From contig NC_085920.1 in the NCBI RefSeq assembly GCF_035222485.1, positions 1,984,001 to 2,048,000 of the forward strand: 64,000 bases of DNA, read 5' to 3'. The notes beneath the pieces were generated by a model, which saw only the letters and a list, made by a program, of their open reading frames with translations, did not search any database and was not told where the DNA came from. This DNA comes from Podospora pseudoanserina (Eukaryota; Ascomycota; Sordariomycetes; Sordariales; Podosporaceae). This document shows, piece by piece, positions 24,270 through 36,700 of this stretch; within the stretch, counting starts at the first letter, position 1; every line of letters starts with the position of its first letter. The position numbers were made by a program, and so were the translations under genes.

Positions 24270-24838
24270 ATGTTTTATCGATTGCATGTTTATATGGATC
24301 ATGGTGTCTGGAGCCTTTATTCTTTGGTTGATGAACTGTCCCAGATCATGACAGGCGGTTTACCTATCTTACCTAGTTTATTGTACTGTACAAAGTGGAA
24401 CATGGAACACATTGTTGCTCTCTGCTCCCTAGAGACCTATGTTTTGTTTGCGTTCGGAACCATCACCAACATTGACCCCTTCGGCAATGACATCATGTTC
24501 CGCTATCGGATGGCGGGGTTTGTCTTGGTTCTCTTTTCCTACATACCCCGCGACTTCCAGCCAATCTTGCATTATCCCTGGACCCCTGAAAAGAGCTTTG
24601 CCGAGCTGCCCCTCATTCAGTGGGCAGCCGCGAGACAAGCCGAATCGGAGAGAGCTCAGGTCCCGAGGACATTAGGTTGGGCAATACCATCAGAGTAAGT
24701 GGCTTGCTGACCTCGGACTGCTTCACACCTTGTTTTGAGCGACGGTCAAGTCGAGGTATCATCACTCGAATCCGTTTTGGTCTTTGTAGTATTCGAAGAC
24801 TGAGACTTTCTGGTTTGTACCTAGGTAGTTTGCTTTGA
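24270..24838 (+). CDS. Doubtful two-exon ORF, unknown protein
   Basis: An ATG ORF that could encode 157 aa if spliced: exon 1 24270..24694, exon 2 24790..24838. The donor GAGTAAGT and acceptor TTTGTAG are good, a GCTGAC branch-like site is present, and the frame stays open across the join. The middle contains a hydrophobic stretch (RMAGFVLVLFSYIPRDF) and a WTPEKSFAELPLIQW block. I recognise no family. Codon use is unremarkable. It may be a chance ORF in the gap between two real genes; only transcript data or a homologue would rescue it. Confidence 0.3.
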
Positions 24839-24941
24839 GTCATCCCCTATTGAGCTACTTCGGCGCAAGATCACCTGCACAAACAGAAGGGCGGATTTAC
24901 AACACTTCTACCGCATATCAAGCCAACAAAAAACATCCAAG

Positions 24942-26260
24942 ATGGCTTCAACGTTTCCTCCCCCTCCGGTCAACACCATCGACTGGTCCAATGTCGGCTT
25001 CAAAGTTAGAGAAGGTCCGTACCACCTACTACCAACCACCACAAGTTCCATTGACAACCCTTGTATTACTTACACACCTCGACAGTAAACGGCCACATTG
25101 AATCCCATTACTCGGTCAAGACAGGCCAATGGTCACCCCTCCAGTTCGTCACCGACCCCTACATCCGCCTCCACGGCATGGCCCCGGCCCTCAACTACGG
25201 CCAGCAAGCCTACGAAGGCCTCAAAGCCTTCCGCCTCCCGGGCAACAACAAGATCGCCATATTCCGCCCTGACCGCAACGCGGCCCGGCTCCAGCACTCG
25301 GCCGAGTTCATCTCTGTCCCTCCGGTCCCTGTTGACCTCTTTATCGCCGCAGTCAAGGCGGCTGTCGCTCTCAACGCCGAATTCGTGCCTCCCCACGAGA
25401 CAGGCGCGGCGATGTACATTCGGCCGCAAGTCTATGGTTCTTCGGCCCAGTTGGGACTGACGCCGCCGGAGGAGTACATGTTTTGCGTTTATGTCTTGCC
25501 CACGGGGGTTTACCACGGGACTCACCCTGTCAGGGCGCTGATTATGGATGAGTTTGACCGGGCTGCCCCGAATGGGACGGGGAGCGCCAAGGTGGGGGGG
25601 AACTATGCTCCTGTGCTGCGGTGGAGTGATAAGGCTCGGGGGGAGGGGTATGGCATCACGCTGCATTTGGACAGCAAGAGGCACGAGGAGGTGGATGAGT
25701 TTTCTACGAGTGGGTTTATTGGGGTTTTGAGGGAGGGGGGCAAGGTGACGCTGGTGGTGCCGGATAGTAGGGCGGTGATTGACAGTGTTACTAGTCTGAG
25801 TGTGCAGGAGATTGGGAGGGATTTTGGTTGGGGGGTGGAGAAGAGGGCGGTAGGTTCTTCATTGTGGTGAACACGAAGGCAGATGGCTAACGGCGATGGG
25901 TTGTGACAGATCAAGTATGACGAGCTGCCCAAGTTCTCAGAGGTGCTGGCTGCGGGCACGGCAGCTGCTCTTGTGCCCATCCGGTCGATCACCAAACGTG
26001 ACAGCAACCGGCTTGCGGGACAGGCTCGCGTGTCTAGCAGCAATGGCGCGGAGACTGTTACGTACATTCCCGAGGGTATCGAGGAGCCAGGCGAGATCTG
26101 CACCAAGCTTCTCGAGCAACTTAAGGGTATCCAGCTCGGCAAGATCGAGGACAAGTTTGGCTGGCGGTTCGAGGTCACGGAGCAGGATGGCAAGAGCGTT
26201 GTCGGCGAGAGCGACTCGGGTGGCGCTGCGGATGCTGGTTCTGTGGACCAGCTTGACTAG
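24942..26260 (+). CDS. Branched-chain amino acid aminotransferase
   Basis: A PLP-dependent fold-type IV transaminase interconverting Leu/Ile/Val with their 2-oxo acids using 2-oxoglutarate/Glu. It has 395 aa from exons 24942..25014, 25086..25849 and 25910..26260 (introns 71 and 60 nt). Motifs in order: LHGMAPALNYGQQAYEGLKA (substrate-proximal loop), FRPDRNAARLQHSAEFI, AAMYIRPQVYGSSAQLGL, GSAKVGGNYAP, whose Lys is the expected Schiff-base lysine, then DEFSTSGFIGVL and, in exon 3, EVLAAGTAAALVPIRSI (the cofactor-phosphate loop). No mitochondrial presequence is evident in the first 25 residues (MASTFPPPPVNTIDWSNVGF), so a cytosolic form is likely. Related fungal paralogues occur both in primary metabolism and in secondary-metabolite clusters. 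No cluster is visible here, so the physiological substrate is open. Confidence 0.95.
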
Positions 26261-28452
26261 GAAGTTTCGTTTTTTGGACCATGGGACTTGTGATCCGAGT
26301 GTTGTCACTTGGACGATGGTGTAGTGTAGGATGTATCCTGGGCCGCGGTGCATTACCCGAGGCTCACCATCTTTGATACCTTACGGAGGTTGTTGTCGGG
26401 ATAAACAAAAACAGGGTTAAACAAGAGATGTCACTAACAAAAAAAAAGTCCCGCACTTTTCTCGAGTTCAGACAAGTCCCCCGCTGTGAAACCTTTGCAT
26501 ATTCGATCTTTGCACTGCCACAATGTCGGCTCCAAAACCCCTCACTATCGTGACCTGCTTGTCCGGAGTGTGTTACAGGTCTTGGCGCATGGGAAGGAAG
26601 GGGATATTACCGCGGGATTTGCATTCTGTAATGGCATTCCTTGGATGGTGGAAACGCATCTGGCGGGATGCTGTTTTGAGGATAGAGGAGGTGGGCTCAG
26701 TCAGGATCGACTCTGTTGTGGAACCCCTGGATGTGATGGTGGCACCATTGGGGATGGAAGGAGGGGGGTTGTTTGCGAGCTGAGGGATATGGGGGAAGCA
26801 TAGTTACTGCTCTGTTGCTGTATTTGCCCATGCCGTGAGATGGATGTTGGAGGTCAGAAAGAGGCCATGTCCAAGGTTGCACTGGCGCTCTTTATTCCAT
26901 GAATCTTTGATCATTACATTTCGAGTCACCACAGCGTTTTCTCCTAAAGACCACACTCGCGCTCGTTCAGTAACGCGCGCTCTTGCTGCTTGGTGATCTT
27001 GAATTTAACTCTCTCCCGCACTCTGCTGTCGACGGTCAAAACAAGAAACCCGAAGGAATCCAAGCCATCACCTGTCGTCTCTCCAAAAAGATCCCAGCCC
27101 AAATCCCCGACTTGGCACATACCCGGAACGCTGCCGCGGCGGGCGGCCTCCGGGAGTAAAAGAGACATGTGCCCCTGCCAACCCTTCCTGGGTCTTTGGA
27201 AACAAACCCGGAGGACTGGGTTGTCATTGAATGGTGCAAGGGTTCTGCTTGGCAATGAGGTTCTGGGCTTGGGTGGAGCGAGCCAGAAAGCTTAGGGCTT
27301 GCCAAGATCGATGCCAAGGCCAGCTTGGCAACCGTGGGGTTTGGAACAAGACATGGAGGTGGTGGAATTTTGATGTCTTCATCCGAAGTGGATTGAAGAT
27401 GGGAGGGGATGATGGGTTGGTGAGGTCATTGAGGGAGGGGGAAGATGTGTGTTATCGGGTGAGTTTGAGGCTCTGAAGTGAAGTGTCGGTTGGAGTTGGG
27501 CCGTTTGCTGAGGGGCATGGGGATCTTATCAGACCATGTTGTCTTCACACCTCATTTTCTGGCTCTCAACTCATTCTGGGATGGTTGTGAGGTTGGACTT
27601 TTGGGTTTTGGTGAGTTAGACTGGGAGACGGTCGGCCTCTTACATTTCACTGTCTCTGATGGGCCAGTCCATGGACTTCGTGTTCGAAGTGGACGCCCTA
27701 ACGGGGCACGGTGTTGATTCCCTACCTGAGGTACCTTACCTATCTTTCGTGGTCCTCAGCTCACAGACGACCGATACTTACACGGTCTCGTCCCCAAGCC
27801 TCAACATCCCTATTCCTTGATTCCTTCGTGTCCTTGCCGTGTCGATCTCTAACCTGCTTGGTAGGTAGGTAGCATCAACCATGCTTCCACCACTTAACCC
27901 GATGGCTGCCGCGGGGCATGCCGGCCAGGGATAGACCCCCGCGGCTGTAGACGGTGACGGGAAGGATGGAGCAGGGAGGTGCTCAATCAAGCGCGCATGC
28001 ATGACTTTCACGAGCATGTAGCTCACCCTCATTGACACTGACCACTCACATGAGATATCGCTATCTGCCCTTAGAATGACTAGAGGACGGGACGTTGAGC
28101 TGGACCCAAGGACCCAGCGCCCTACCACAGAGCTCCCCAGAAGCTCGTGTGCTCGCGACCCCCATGACCCACACCACTGAACGTTGCGAGAAACGTGGTT
28201 TACCGATATCTCATTATGCAAATCTATCTCGCATCCTTATCTCATGGTTGTTTCGACTGCTGGACGAGAAGCTGAGTCTCGTCTTGAGACAAGCTGAACT
28301 ATAAAGCCGACACAGCACGATCTGTCGGTTTTGTTCCGAGATATCATCCCTTTTCTTGACTTTCATGTTCATCATACCAAGTCTTCACCCCATTCCATGA
28401 CCAGCAACGCAACAGTTCAACGTTCAACTGCCGAAGCCATAACCCTGACACC
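26261..28452. other. Intergenic
   Basis: 2.2 kb without a supportable gene. The longest frame that could begin near 26486 lacks family resemblance. The final 170 nt contain a TATA-like box and a leader for the potassium transporter. Confidence 0.45.
28300..28305 (+). promoter_or_regulatory. TATA-like box of the HAK transporter gene
   Basis: TATAAA in the context GAACTATAAAGCCGACAC, about 150 nt before the transporter ATG; the spacing suits a TATA box with a leader of about 110 nt. Not otherwise proven. Confidence 0.4.
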
Positions 28453-31201
28453 ATGGCCGACACACCACCACCACCGATAACATCGAAGGCCAATGACGAC
28501 CCGCCTCCCCTAAACAATGTCCCGTCTGAATCCACGGCCCGCTCTACCGGTATCTCCTTTGGGCCAGACTTGCGAGGAGACATCGGACCTAGCCAGGCCG
28601 GCGGTATTTACAACACCAGGAGCATCACAAGGGTGTCTTTTGACAGACGAACCGCCGGTGACATCTCTCAGGAGAATGGTGGACCTTCCAACAGTAGCGA
28701 TGATGTGGAAGAGGGGGATGACTGGCGTGACAAGCATGGCAAAACGAAGCAGGTGTTTAAGGGTACTACACTGTTATGGTGTGTCGGGCTCCATTTTCAT
28801 TTTTTAATGCTGATCTTTAGGATGTTGTGATACTAACAAGATTCTGCATGTCTGTAGGCTAGCATACCAATCCATCGGTGTTATCTATGGAGACATTGGC
28901 ACCAGGTATGATCGTCAGACGTCTCGGTTGCTGTCCGGTAGCAATGCTGATCCCCAGGGGTAGTCCCCTGTATGTCTACTCGTCGACATTCCTCGAACCG
29001 CCTACTCAAGAAGACCTTCTGCAAGTGCTCTCAGTCATCATCTGGTCGTTGACCATTATGGTCACGGTCAAATATGTCTTTATCATCCTGCACGCGGACA
29101 ATGAGGGAGAAGGTGGCACTTTCAGTTGTTACTCACTCCTTACCAGATTTGTGAATCCCCTTAACAAAGCCCACCCTCGAATCATGCTGGCAATTACTTA
29201 CAAAGGGGACAGGCAAACATCACCTCGCGCGACCCTCGAGAAGAAGTGCTTGTGCGCATGGAACGCCACTCGACAATGGACATGCGCAAACCGAACCGTA
29301 CCATTCGCGACCGGATCGAACGAAGCAAATTTACGCATGGGCTCCTCAAGACGATTGGAGTCTTGGCCGTATCCATGGTCATTGCCGACGGTGTCCTTAC
29401 ACCCGCTCAATCCGTCCTTGGCGCTGTCCAGGGGCTCAAAGTCGTGAAGCCAGACCTGTCATCTTCGGCGATTGTCGGTACCTCTTGTGGCATCCTCATT
29501 GTCTTGTTCCTGATACAGCCGTTCGGAACCACCAAGCTCGCCTCGGCGTTTGCTCCCATAGTCATCATTTGGTTGGGATTCAACGGCGGTTTTGGCATCT
29601 ACAACCTCGTAAAATACGACTGGGTGGTGCTCAAGGCCTTCAGTCCTTATTTTGCCATCCAATTCTTCTCGCAGCACAAGACACACGGTTGGAGGATGCT
29701 GGGCGGTATCCTGTTATCCTTTACGGGAGTGGAAGCACTGTTTGCGGATCTTGGTGCCTTCAGCCTTCGCGCTATTCAGCTGAGCTGGATGTGCTACGCC
29801 TACCCTTGCTTGTTGCTGGCGTACATCGGTCAAGCGGCCTTCATCAGTGTTCACCCCGAAGCCTATGCCAACCCCTTCTTCAACTGTGTCCCCCCGGGCA
29901 TGCTCTACCCCTCCCTGGTGGTAGCCGTCCTGGCAGCCATCGTCGCCAGCCAGGCCATGATCACAGCAACATTTCAGCTCACCAGCCAAATCATGAAGCT
30001 CTCCTACTGCCCCCAAGTCAAGGTGGTGCACACCTCTCGCGTCTTCCACGGCCAGCTTTACGTCCCCTTCCTCAACTGGATCCTCATGATCGGCGCTGTC
30101 CTCGTCACAGCCGTCTACAGCGACACCACCCGCCTCGGCAACGCCTACGGCGTCTGCGTCATGTTCGTCACCTTCTTCGACACCTGCATGGTCACGCTTG
30201 TGGCGCTGATAGTCTGGAAACTGTCCCCCTTTTTGATCTTCATCCCCTGGCTCTTCTTCGCCACCATGGACGGGCTGTATCTTTCCTCGGCTCTCAACAA
30301 AGTCCCCGACGGGGCGTGGTTCACCATCACCGTCTCTGGGATCCTCACTGCCATCTTCCTCCTCTGGAGGTTTGGCAAGGAGAACCAGTGGCGCGCCGAG
30401 GCGGAGGACCGCTTCAGGCCTACTGAACTTGTTGGTAAGGACCAGAAGGGACATTTGTGCCTTACGCCCAAATGGGGAGGTGAACCGTTGAGTGTCATTA
30501 GAGGTTTGGGGATCTACTTTGACAAGACGGGTGTGATGACTCCAGCTGTTTTCACACATTTTGTCAGTAAATTTGTTGCTGTACCTGAGGTGGCTGTCTT
30601 TTTCCATCTTCATCCGGTGGAGGTCCCGACTGTTTCCCCTGAGGAGAGGTATCACGTCTCAAGGTTTGGGACTTTACCGGGGTGTTACCGGCTGGTGATC
30701 AAGCACGGGTTCATGGACGAGGTGATCAGTCCCGATTTGGCTGCGTTGATATACAACCAGGTGAGGAAGGCGATTATCCGGCAGGCGAAGGAGCGGCTGG
30801 GACGGGGCCCGTCAAAGGAGGTGGGGGATGAGGGCGAGGACGAGGTCGGTGGGGAGAAGAATGGGGATAATAATACCACGAGTACCAGCGCCAGGACTAC
30901 TACTACCACGGGGTTGGCGGGTGGACCTCCTGGGCTGAACTCGAGGTCGAATAGGCTGCCGGTGGAACTGAGGGATCATGAGGTTGCGGATGAGCTGGCC
31001 AAGCTTGATAAGGCTTTTGCGGCGAAGATTATGTATATTGTTGGCAAGGAGCAGATGAGGGTGAGGAGGTCGAGCTCGATTGGGAGGAGGATTGTGCTGT
31101 CGATTTTCCTGTGGATTAGGGAGAATACGAGGGCGAAGATTGCGAATTTGAGGTTGGCTATGGATAGGGTTGTTGAGGTTGGGTTTGTGAAGGAGATATG
31201 A
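28453..31201 (+). CDS. hak1: High-affinity potassium transporter (HAK/KUP family)
   Basis: A plasma-membrane K+ uptake protein, in fungi a high-affinity K+-H+ symporter. The protein is 849 aa from exons 28453..28778, 28858..28905 (only 48 nt), 28964..29150 and 29213..31201. The N-terminal 100 residues are polar, including [21 protein letters not shown]. The KUP signature [19 protein letters not shown] is assembled across the second and third exons, which confirms the splice sites. Membrane segments follow: [20 protein letters not shown], the [12 protein letters not shown] loop, [38 protein letters not shown], and so on to about 12 helices by residue 560. A soluble C-terminal part contains the conserved GLGIYFDK and [16 protein letters not shown] blocks. 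A low-complexity acidic and Thr-rich insert (near nt 30810-30910) follows. Length and order match fungal HAK1. Confidence 0.96.
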
Positions 31202-31578
31202 TGGGGGGTTGAGTGGCCCGTGTAGGTCGCGCGATGTTGGATCAGGAGCAACTTGTTGTCGATAAGTGGGGGCCTCTTTGTGCGGATGGCTTCGGCTGAT
31301 GGAAATCATCCCCTGAGGAGCAAATTCTTTTCAAAGAGATTATGAGAGAATGGTACTTGTTTGATTGTTTACAGTTTCACAGAGAGGCTATTGACACGAG
31401 GTGAAGCAGTTCAGGGGCAGCTCGGCAGGGGGCATGTCACCACAGCGCCAAAACCGACAGATTGTGCTTCCAACCACGAGAAAATAAGTCTTTTGCTATC
31501 CAAAAAAGAATCTCCAAGACTTGTTTGTTTCCTATATTTCCCACCATACTACACCAACGCTGACCCCAAAGCGCTGCA
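31202..31578. other. Convergent 3' region
   Basis: 3' flanks of the HAK transporter (plus) and the decarboxylase-like gene (minus). Nothing else seen. Confidence 0.5.
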
Positions 31579-32542
31579 TCAGAGTGTATGCCTCGGTGCA
31601 GCCCACCTCTCCCCATCCACAAAGTTTGCCTCTCCATCCTGCATTACCACCGCCAGATTCCACCTTTTCAGGCCAGGAAAGAAGTTACCCTCTTCTTTTC
31701 CCCCTTCTCCCTCTTCCCTCTGATCCATGTCAGCCCACATGAGCTTGCACTTCTTGGAGACTTGCTCATAACCCCCCATCTTGACCCACTCCTCCCCCGT
31801 TCCCGGGAGCTCTTCTTGGGAAGCCTGGCTATTTTCTGGCAAGGGAGGTTGCACCAAAGTGACGTCGATCCATAACCTTGGAAGCCAGCGATTCGAGAAG
31901 GGGAAGGATGGGAGGTAGGGGATCATCTTGAGGGTGCACTTGAATAAGGGGGTGGTGCTGGGGGTTGATTCAGTTGGGTCGTAGGGAGTAGTGTGGTCGT
32001 GGGGGTAGACTCGGAGGGTTTGGACATTGGGGTTGGATGGGTCGGGGGTTGACCAGGTGAACTTGGCAAGGTGTTTCGGGAGGTTCCAGACTGTGATGCG
32101 GTGTTAGACAGGTCCATGAGAAAACAGAGTAGTGGGGAAACAAACGCTTTCGGCCGTTCGAACAGGTGTATTTCTGGCTGACGTAGATTCGGGTGATCCT
32201 CATGGCCTTGCCGGTTTTCTTCTTGGTTGAGCTGGCTTGGTCGTCTGGGAGGGGGTATTCGAATGTGCCGGGACAGAGGATGAGTTCGTCGTAGGGGCCG
32301 ACGGGGGTTTCGTGGTAGCGGATTATCTGGACCATGCTGAGACCCCCGAGGGGTTTGCCTGATGCTTGGGGGGGAGAGAATGAGGACTGGTATTCCAAGG
32401 GGTGGTAGGCCTTTTGGGGGAGGTTGGCTGCGGTTTTGGAGGAGGTCCAGAAGGGGATCAGGTACATGGTTGCTTTGGTGTTCCATGGAGGAGGGGCGGC
32501 GAGGATAGGTCCTGTTGGGACGGTGTTGGTTGAAGGAGACAT
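31579..32542 (-). CDS. Acetoacetate-decarboxylase-like protein
   Basis: A 302-aa fungal protein of the acetoacetate decarboxylase (ADC) superfamily; substrate unknown. Exons are 32542..32146 and 32090..31579 with a 55-nt intron whose removal gives the motif NGRKLWNLPKHLAKFTW. This matches the ADC active-site signature (GREIWGYPKK-like), placing Lys138 where ADC has its Schiff-base lysine; the second lysine of the bacterial PKK motif is His here. Other blocks are LGGLSMVQIIRYHETPVGPY DELI, FEYPLPDD and MRITRIYVSQKYTCSNG. The C-terminal half has FSNRWLPRLWIDVTLVQPPL. No signal peptide is seen. Many filamentous fungi carry such a single-domain protein, annotated as hypothetical. The start is the first in-frame ATG. 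It is divergent from msh4, with a 1.2-kb gap. Confidence 0.8.
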
Positions 32543-33756
32543 TTTGATTGGTGTTTTCTTCTCGGTGTTGAACGGATTACTATGACTAGAGTCGCAATCA
32601 GACAGAAATGTCACAAGATTGGAGAGCTGGCGAGAAAAAGTCAGTGTTATTTTGCCTTGGTTTTCGGATGGTTGTGTCTCACATGTCAGCAACCGACCCA
32701 CCAAAAACCATCAAATCAGGGCCCGAATGGCGTTACATCACTGCATCTGCCAAGCGCAGAGTGCATAAGCATCTTGCATAGGGCTAAGCGATTCTGCTCT
32801 TGATCTCAAACAACTTGTCTGGGCTTGTCAGCAGCCTGGAATATATCTAGTCACTTGGTTCAACACCATGTTATGTATTTGATTACGGGCGTTGTGGTTA
32901 GCGAATAGGACATATTGATGGACGATGAGTGTCACCTAGGATTGCGAGGGAATTGCTACATTGTGTTGAGCTAGGTGTGATGTTGATATCTTCACCATGC
33001 CTGAGGATAATGACACTGTCTGTATGTAATTATGCTTTTCAAAGGCCTAGTCACGGCATCATGTCATGGTGCCATTCATCTCTACCACCGGGCACCTCAT
33101 CATGGAACTAGTGGTGTTTCTCAATGAATGTGGGAGTGCCTCTCCATGGGTATAGGAGTTCCTCTCAGGGGTCATTACACTCTGCAATACTGGTCCTATT
33201 TCCAACCGCATAACCCCTCTTTTTCCCAACATAATAATTGTTTCTTAATCTGTATCTTTGAGAATCGTTAGATCGTCTTGAATGCACTAGGAAGGAGCCT
33301 CACGTAGTTGCCTGGAGGTACTCTGGTCCGCTCCTTCCCCCTTCTGTTACAAGGTTGCAAAGCCCTCGGAGGAGTTTCGGCACACACACGACTAGTTCTT
33401 TTAGGTGTATTTCAACTTCTGCCAGGCTTCGAAACTTTCCTTTGATCTCTCCCGGCCTTCATCAAAGACATCACCATCGTGCTTGGAACGCCTTCTTGTT
33501 ATGATCCAACCCATCACCACTATCTCGCAACGCCCTCTCACGATCTTGTAAGACCTCCTCACTACCATCGAAGGTATTGATTCTAACCTTTGAGGCCTTT
33601 CGATTTCAAAATTACGCCTCGATCTTCTCTTCCAACTCCTTTCAAATCTCTCGATAGGCCTCAATATTATCTTTGAACGCTTAGTCACTATCTTCGAACG
33701 CCCAGTCACCAGCTTCGAACGCCTCGTTTTTCTCTTCGAAGACCCTCAATTTCACA
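32543..33756. other. Divergent intergenic region
   Basis: Shared upstream region of the decarboxylase-like gene (minus) and msh4 (plus). The msh4-proximal 350 nt are CT-rich and hold the 21-bp tandem repeat listed separately. No coding support. Confidence 0.5.
33670..33753 (+). repeat. 21-bp degenerate tandem repeat in the msh4 leader
   Basis: Four back-to-back 21-bp units starting at 33670, 33691, 33712 and 33733. Their heads are TCTTTGAACGC, TCTTCGAACGC, GCTTCGAACGC and TCTTCGAAGAC. Units 1-2 match nearly throughout; unit 4 is weakest. The array abuts the msh4 ATG and lies in the probable leader. Confidence 0.7.
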
Positions 33757-36700
33757 ATGGACGCGTCCAGCAGTTCTTCCGACTCCTCCATCATCCGGAG
33801 AGAGGCTCCTCCAGCTATCGTCAGGAGTAGCAACTTTACCCCCCGCCGGCCTACCACTCCCACCCTGGATAGCTCCCCTGACCCCTCCAACGCCTCTCTT
33901 GGTCTCTCCAGCGCCGCTTACTCTGCCACCTATGACGCCTCGTTCGCTCCATCTCCCTTTGCCGCTCCCTCCTACTTTGATGCTGAGGAGTTCCACCATC
34001 ATGTCGTCTGTGCTGTAGCCGAATCTCGCTCAGCCGGCGTTATCGGCCTCGCCACAATCAATTTGAACCTAGCCAGCTCCCAGATTATCACCATTGCCAA
34101 TGAAAGCAACTATACGACTCTCAAGCAGACTCTCTCTGCCATGCAGCACAAGCCGACCACATTCATCACTCTGCCCCGTATCACTGCGGACCGTGCCTCT
34201 TCTAGACTGGCCGAGGTCTTGGAAGACGAAATTGGGTGGCCTACTTACACCACCACGATGCCCAGAGGATGTTGGGACAAAGCTCTTGGAATCATCAACA
34301 TTGAGTACTACGCCTATAGCGACCAGATTGTCCCTCTCAAAGTCATACTGTCATCTAACAACTTCTACGCCGCCTGCGCCTTCGCGGCCGTACGTATATC
34401 ATATCCTAATCACTTGGTTGACTGTCATGCTAATGAAATCTAGGTCGTCTCCTACATCGAGAGCTACCATGGCCTCGCAATCCGAGCAGGCGCACTCAAC
34501 ATCGAGTACGTCGAGCCCTCCGGAGTCATGCGGATGGACAAAGCAGCCATCCAAGCATTAGAACTCCTCCGCAACGGGCGCCAAGCCCAACCGGGCGACA
34601 ACACGTTGTTCGCGTTAGCGAACAACACGCGGACTCCGGAGGGCCGGCGCCTGCTCACGAGGAGCGTCCTCCAGCCGATGACGAACGAGGAGGAGATCAA
34701 CCTCCACCACGACGCGGTAGAAACTCTGTGTGGCGACGAAGACGTGTTCCGAAAGCTGAGAGATTGGTTGAAGGAGTTCGACGGGATCGACTTGGAGTCT
34801 ATCTCCGGCTGGGTGAGTGAATACCAGCCCATGTAAAGTATGAGGCTTAGGTAGCAAAGAAAGTCTGACATTTTTGGTTAAGTTGGCAATAGACCATGCT
34901 GTGATTCGGCAACCCGTGCAAAGCGGAATCGTGTCGAGCAGTGGTCGGCACATGTCGGCGGCCGTGGGAGCTCATGAGCTCTCACAAGCCGAGGGGGATT
35001 TGAGCCGGGTCCTGGGGCTCAAATCCTACCTCAAAAACGTCCAAGCCCTCCACCAACTTCTCCGGGCCGCCGACGTGACCGACCACTTGCTCGCGAGCGT
35101 AGCGAGCAAGACCGGCGCCGACAAGACCGGGCCGACCCTCGGCCTCCTCGCGGCGGTCCTCCAAGAAGACGCCGCCTACAGCCGTAGCGCGGCTGAGATT
35201 GGGCACGCCCGGATGTGGGCAATCCGGGCGTTGCCCAACGACGCCATCGACCTTGCCCGTGCTGAGCACAGGAGGACGCGTGAGGAGGCCGAGGCCTACT
35301 TTGCCCTGAAGCTCGCCCTGTTCCAAGGTAAGTTCGAAATGTTTTGGCTTGTTTTCTTTCTAGTTCTTTCAAGTTCAGGGTTGTTTGCAAGCGCTGCTCT
35401 CGTTATATCTGTTACCAGCTGGCAACATTTCTGTTGATGTGAATGTCTTTTGATTTGTGTTTCCACGTGCGTTATGATCTACCTCGCATTTTGGCTATAT
35501 GGAGGGTGGTTCTGTATTTGTTGTTGACGTTTTTCCCTATCTGCTCTAATTCATGGGCTGTATTGCAGTGCTAATATGACGTAGAGGTGTTGGGTGAAGC
35601 CGCTGCCCCGAAACTATTCGATGACAAGGACAAAGGACTGTGCTTCAAGTTCAAGTGGGCGGATGTCCGTCAATATGTCGACACCGACGAGCCGCAGCCC
35701 GGGGAAATTTGGGGTCAAGCCAAGATCGGTTGTGTAAGGGTCAACCTCGGAATCCGAAGAGGCGAGCACTACCTGTGCCAGACCGACCGCTTGCTTGAAT
35801 TGAGCCAGCAACTTCGAGTCCACTCCGACATCATCACCAAGGAAAGCGACAAGTACGTCCTCGAGTTGCGTAACGCCATCGCAGAGGCTGGTTATGTGGC
35901 CGACCTCACCTCGATAGCAAAGGCTGTCGCCCAGTTGGACTTGATCTGTTCCCACGCCGAATTAACAACCACCCATGGATATGTTCGCCCAAAGCTCGGC
36001 AAGGAACTCGCTTTGATCAAAGCCCGTCACCCCATCATGGAAGCCAGAAGAGGTTTCGTTCCCAACGACGTGTTCTCTGGCGATGACACCAAGTTCGTGG
36101 TAGTGACCGGTACAAACATGGGCGGCAAGACGACATACATCAAGACAATTGCCCTCATACAGATTCTCGCTCAGATCGGCTGTTTCGTTCCAGCAGAGAG
36201 GGCAGCTGTTCCAATTTGCGACCGAATCTTTGTCCGGTCTGCAACCAACGACAATGCCGCAGGCAATGCTGGTACATTTGCGGTAGAGATGGACGAAATG
36301 TCTGTCATTTTGCAGTAAGTCTTGTCATTCTCCTGCGTCTCTGCAGACACCTAACTCTTCATGCAGCGGCGCCACCAACAAGAGCTTGGTGATCATTGAT
36401 GAACTTGGTCGAGGAACCTCCACCGCCGAGGGTCTAGGACTCGCCGCCGCCATGGCAGAAGAGCTCGTAAAGAAGAAGTCTCGTGTCTTTTTCGCCACCC
36501 ATTTCCTCGACCTGGGTAAGTCGGGTCCCTTGCCTCGATAGATGCCCTGAAGTAATACTGACCACGTCTTCAACCTTTTTAGGCAAAATGTTGAATGCCT
36601 GGTATCCATCACAAGTTCTTAACGTCCACATGACCAGTCATGGTTCTGTCGAGGACGGCCACGCCACGATTTCCCTCCCCCACACCGTCGTCGCCGGCCC

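Noticed and set aside
29714-30655. Long open frame antisense to the HAK transporter, plus another in a shifted plus frame
   Set aside because: Shadows produced by GC-biased third positions of the real gene; they contain no domain of their own.
20656-31201. A possible secondary-metabolite cluster around the aminotransferase
   Set aside because: No polyketide synthase, NRPS, terpene cyclase or cluster regulator is present; neighbours are trehalose and potassium genes.
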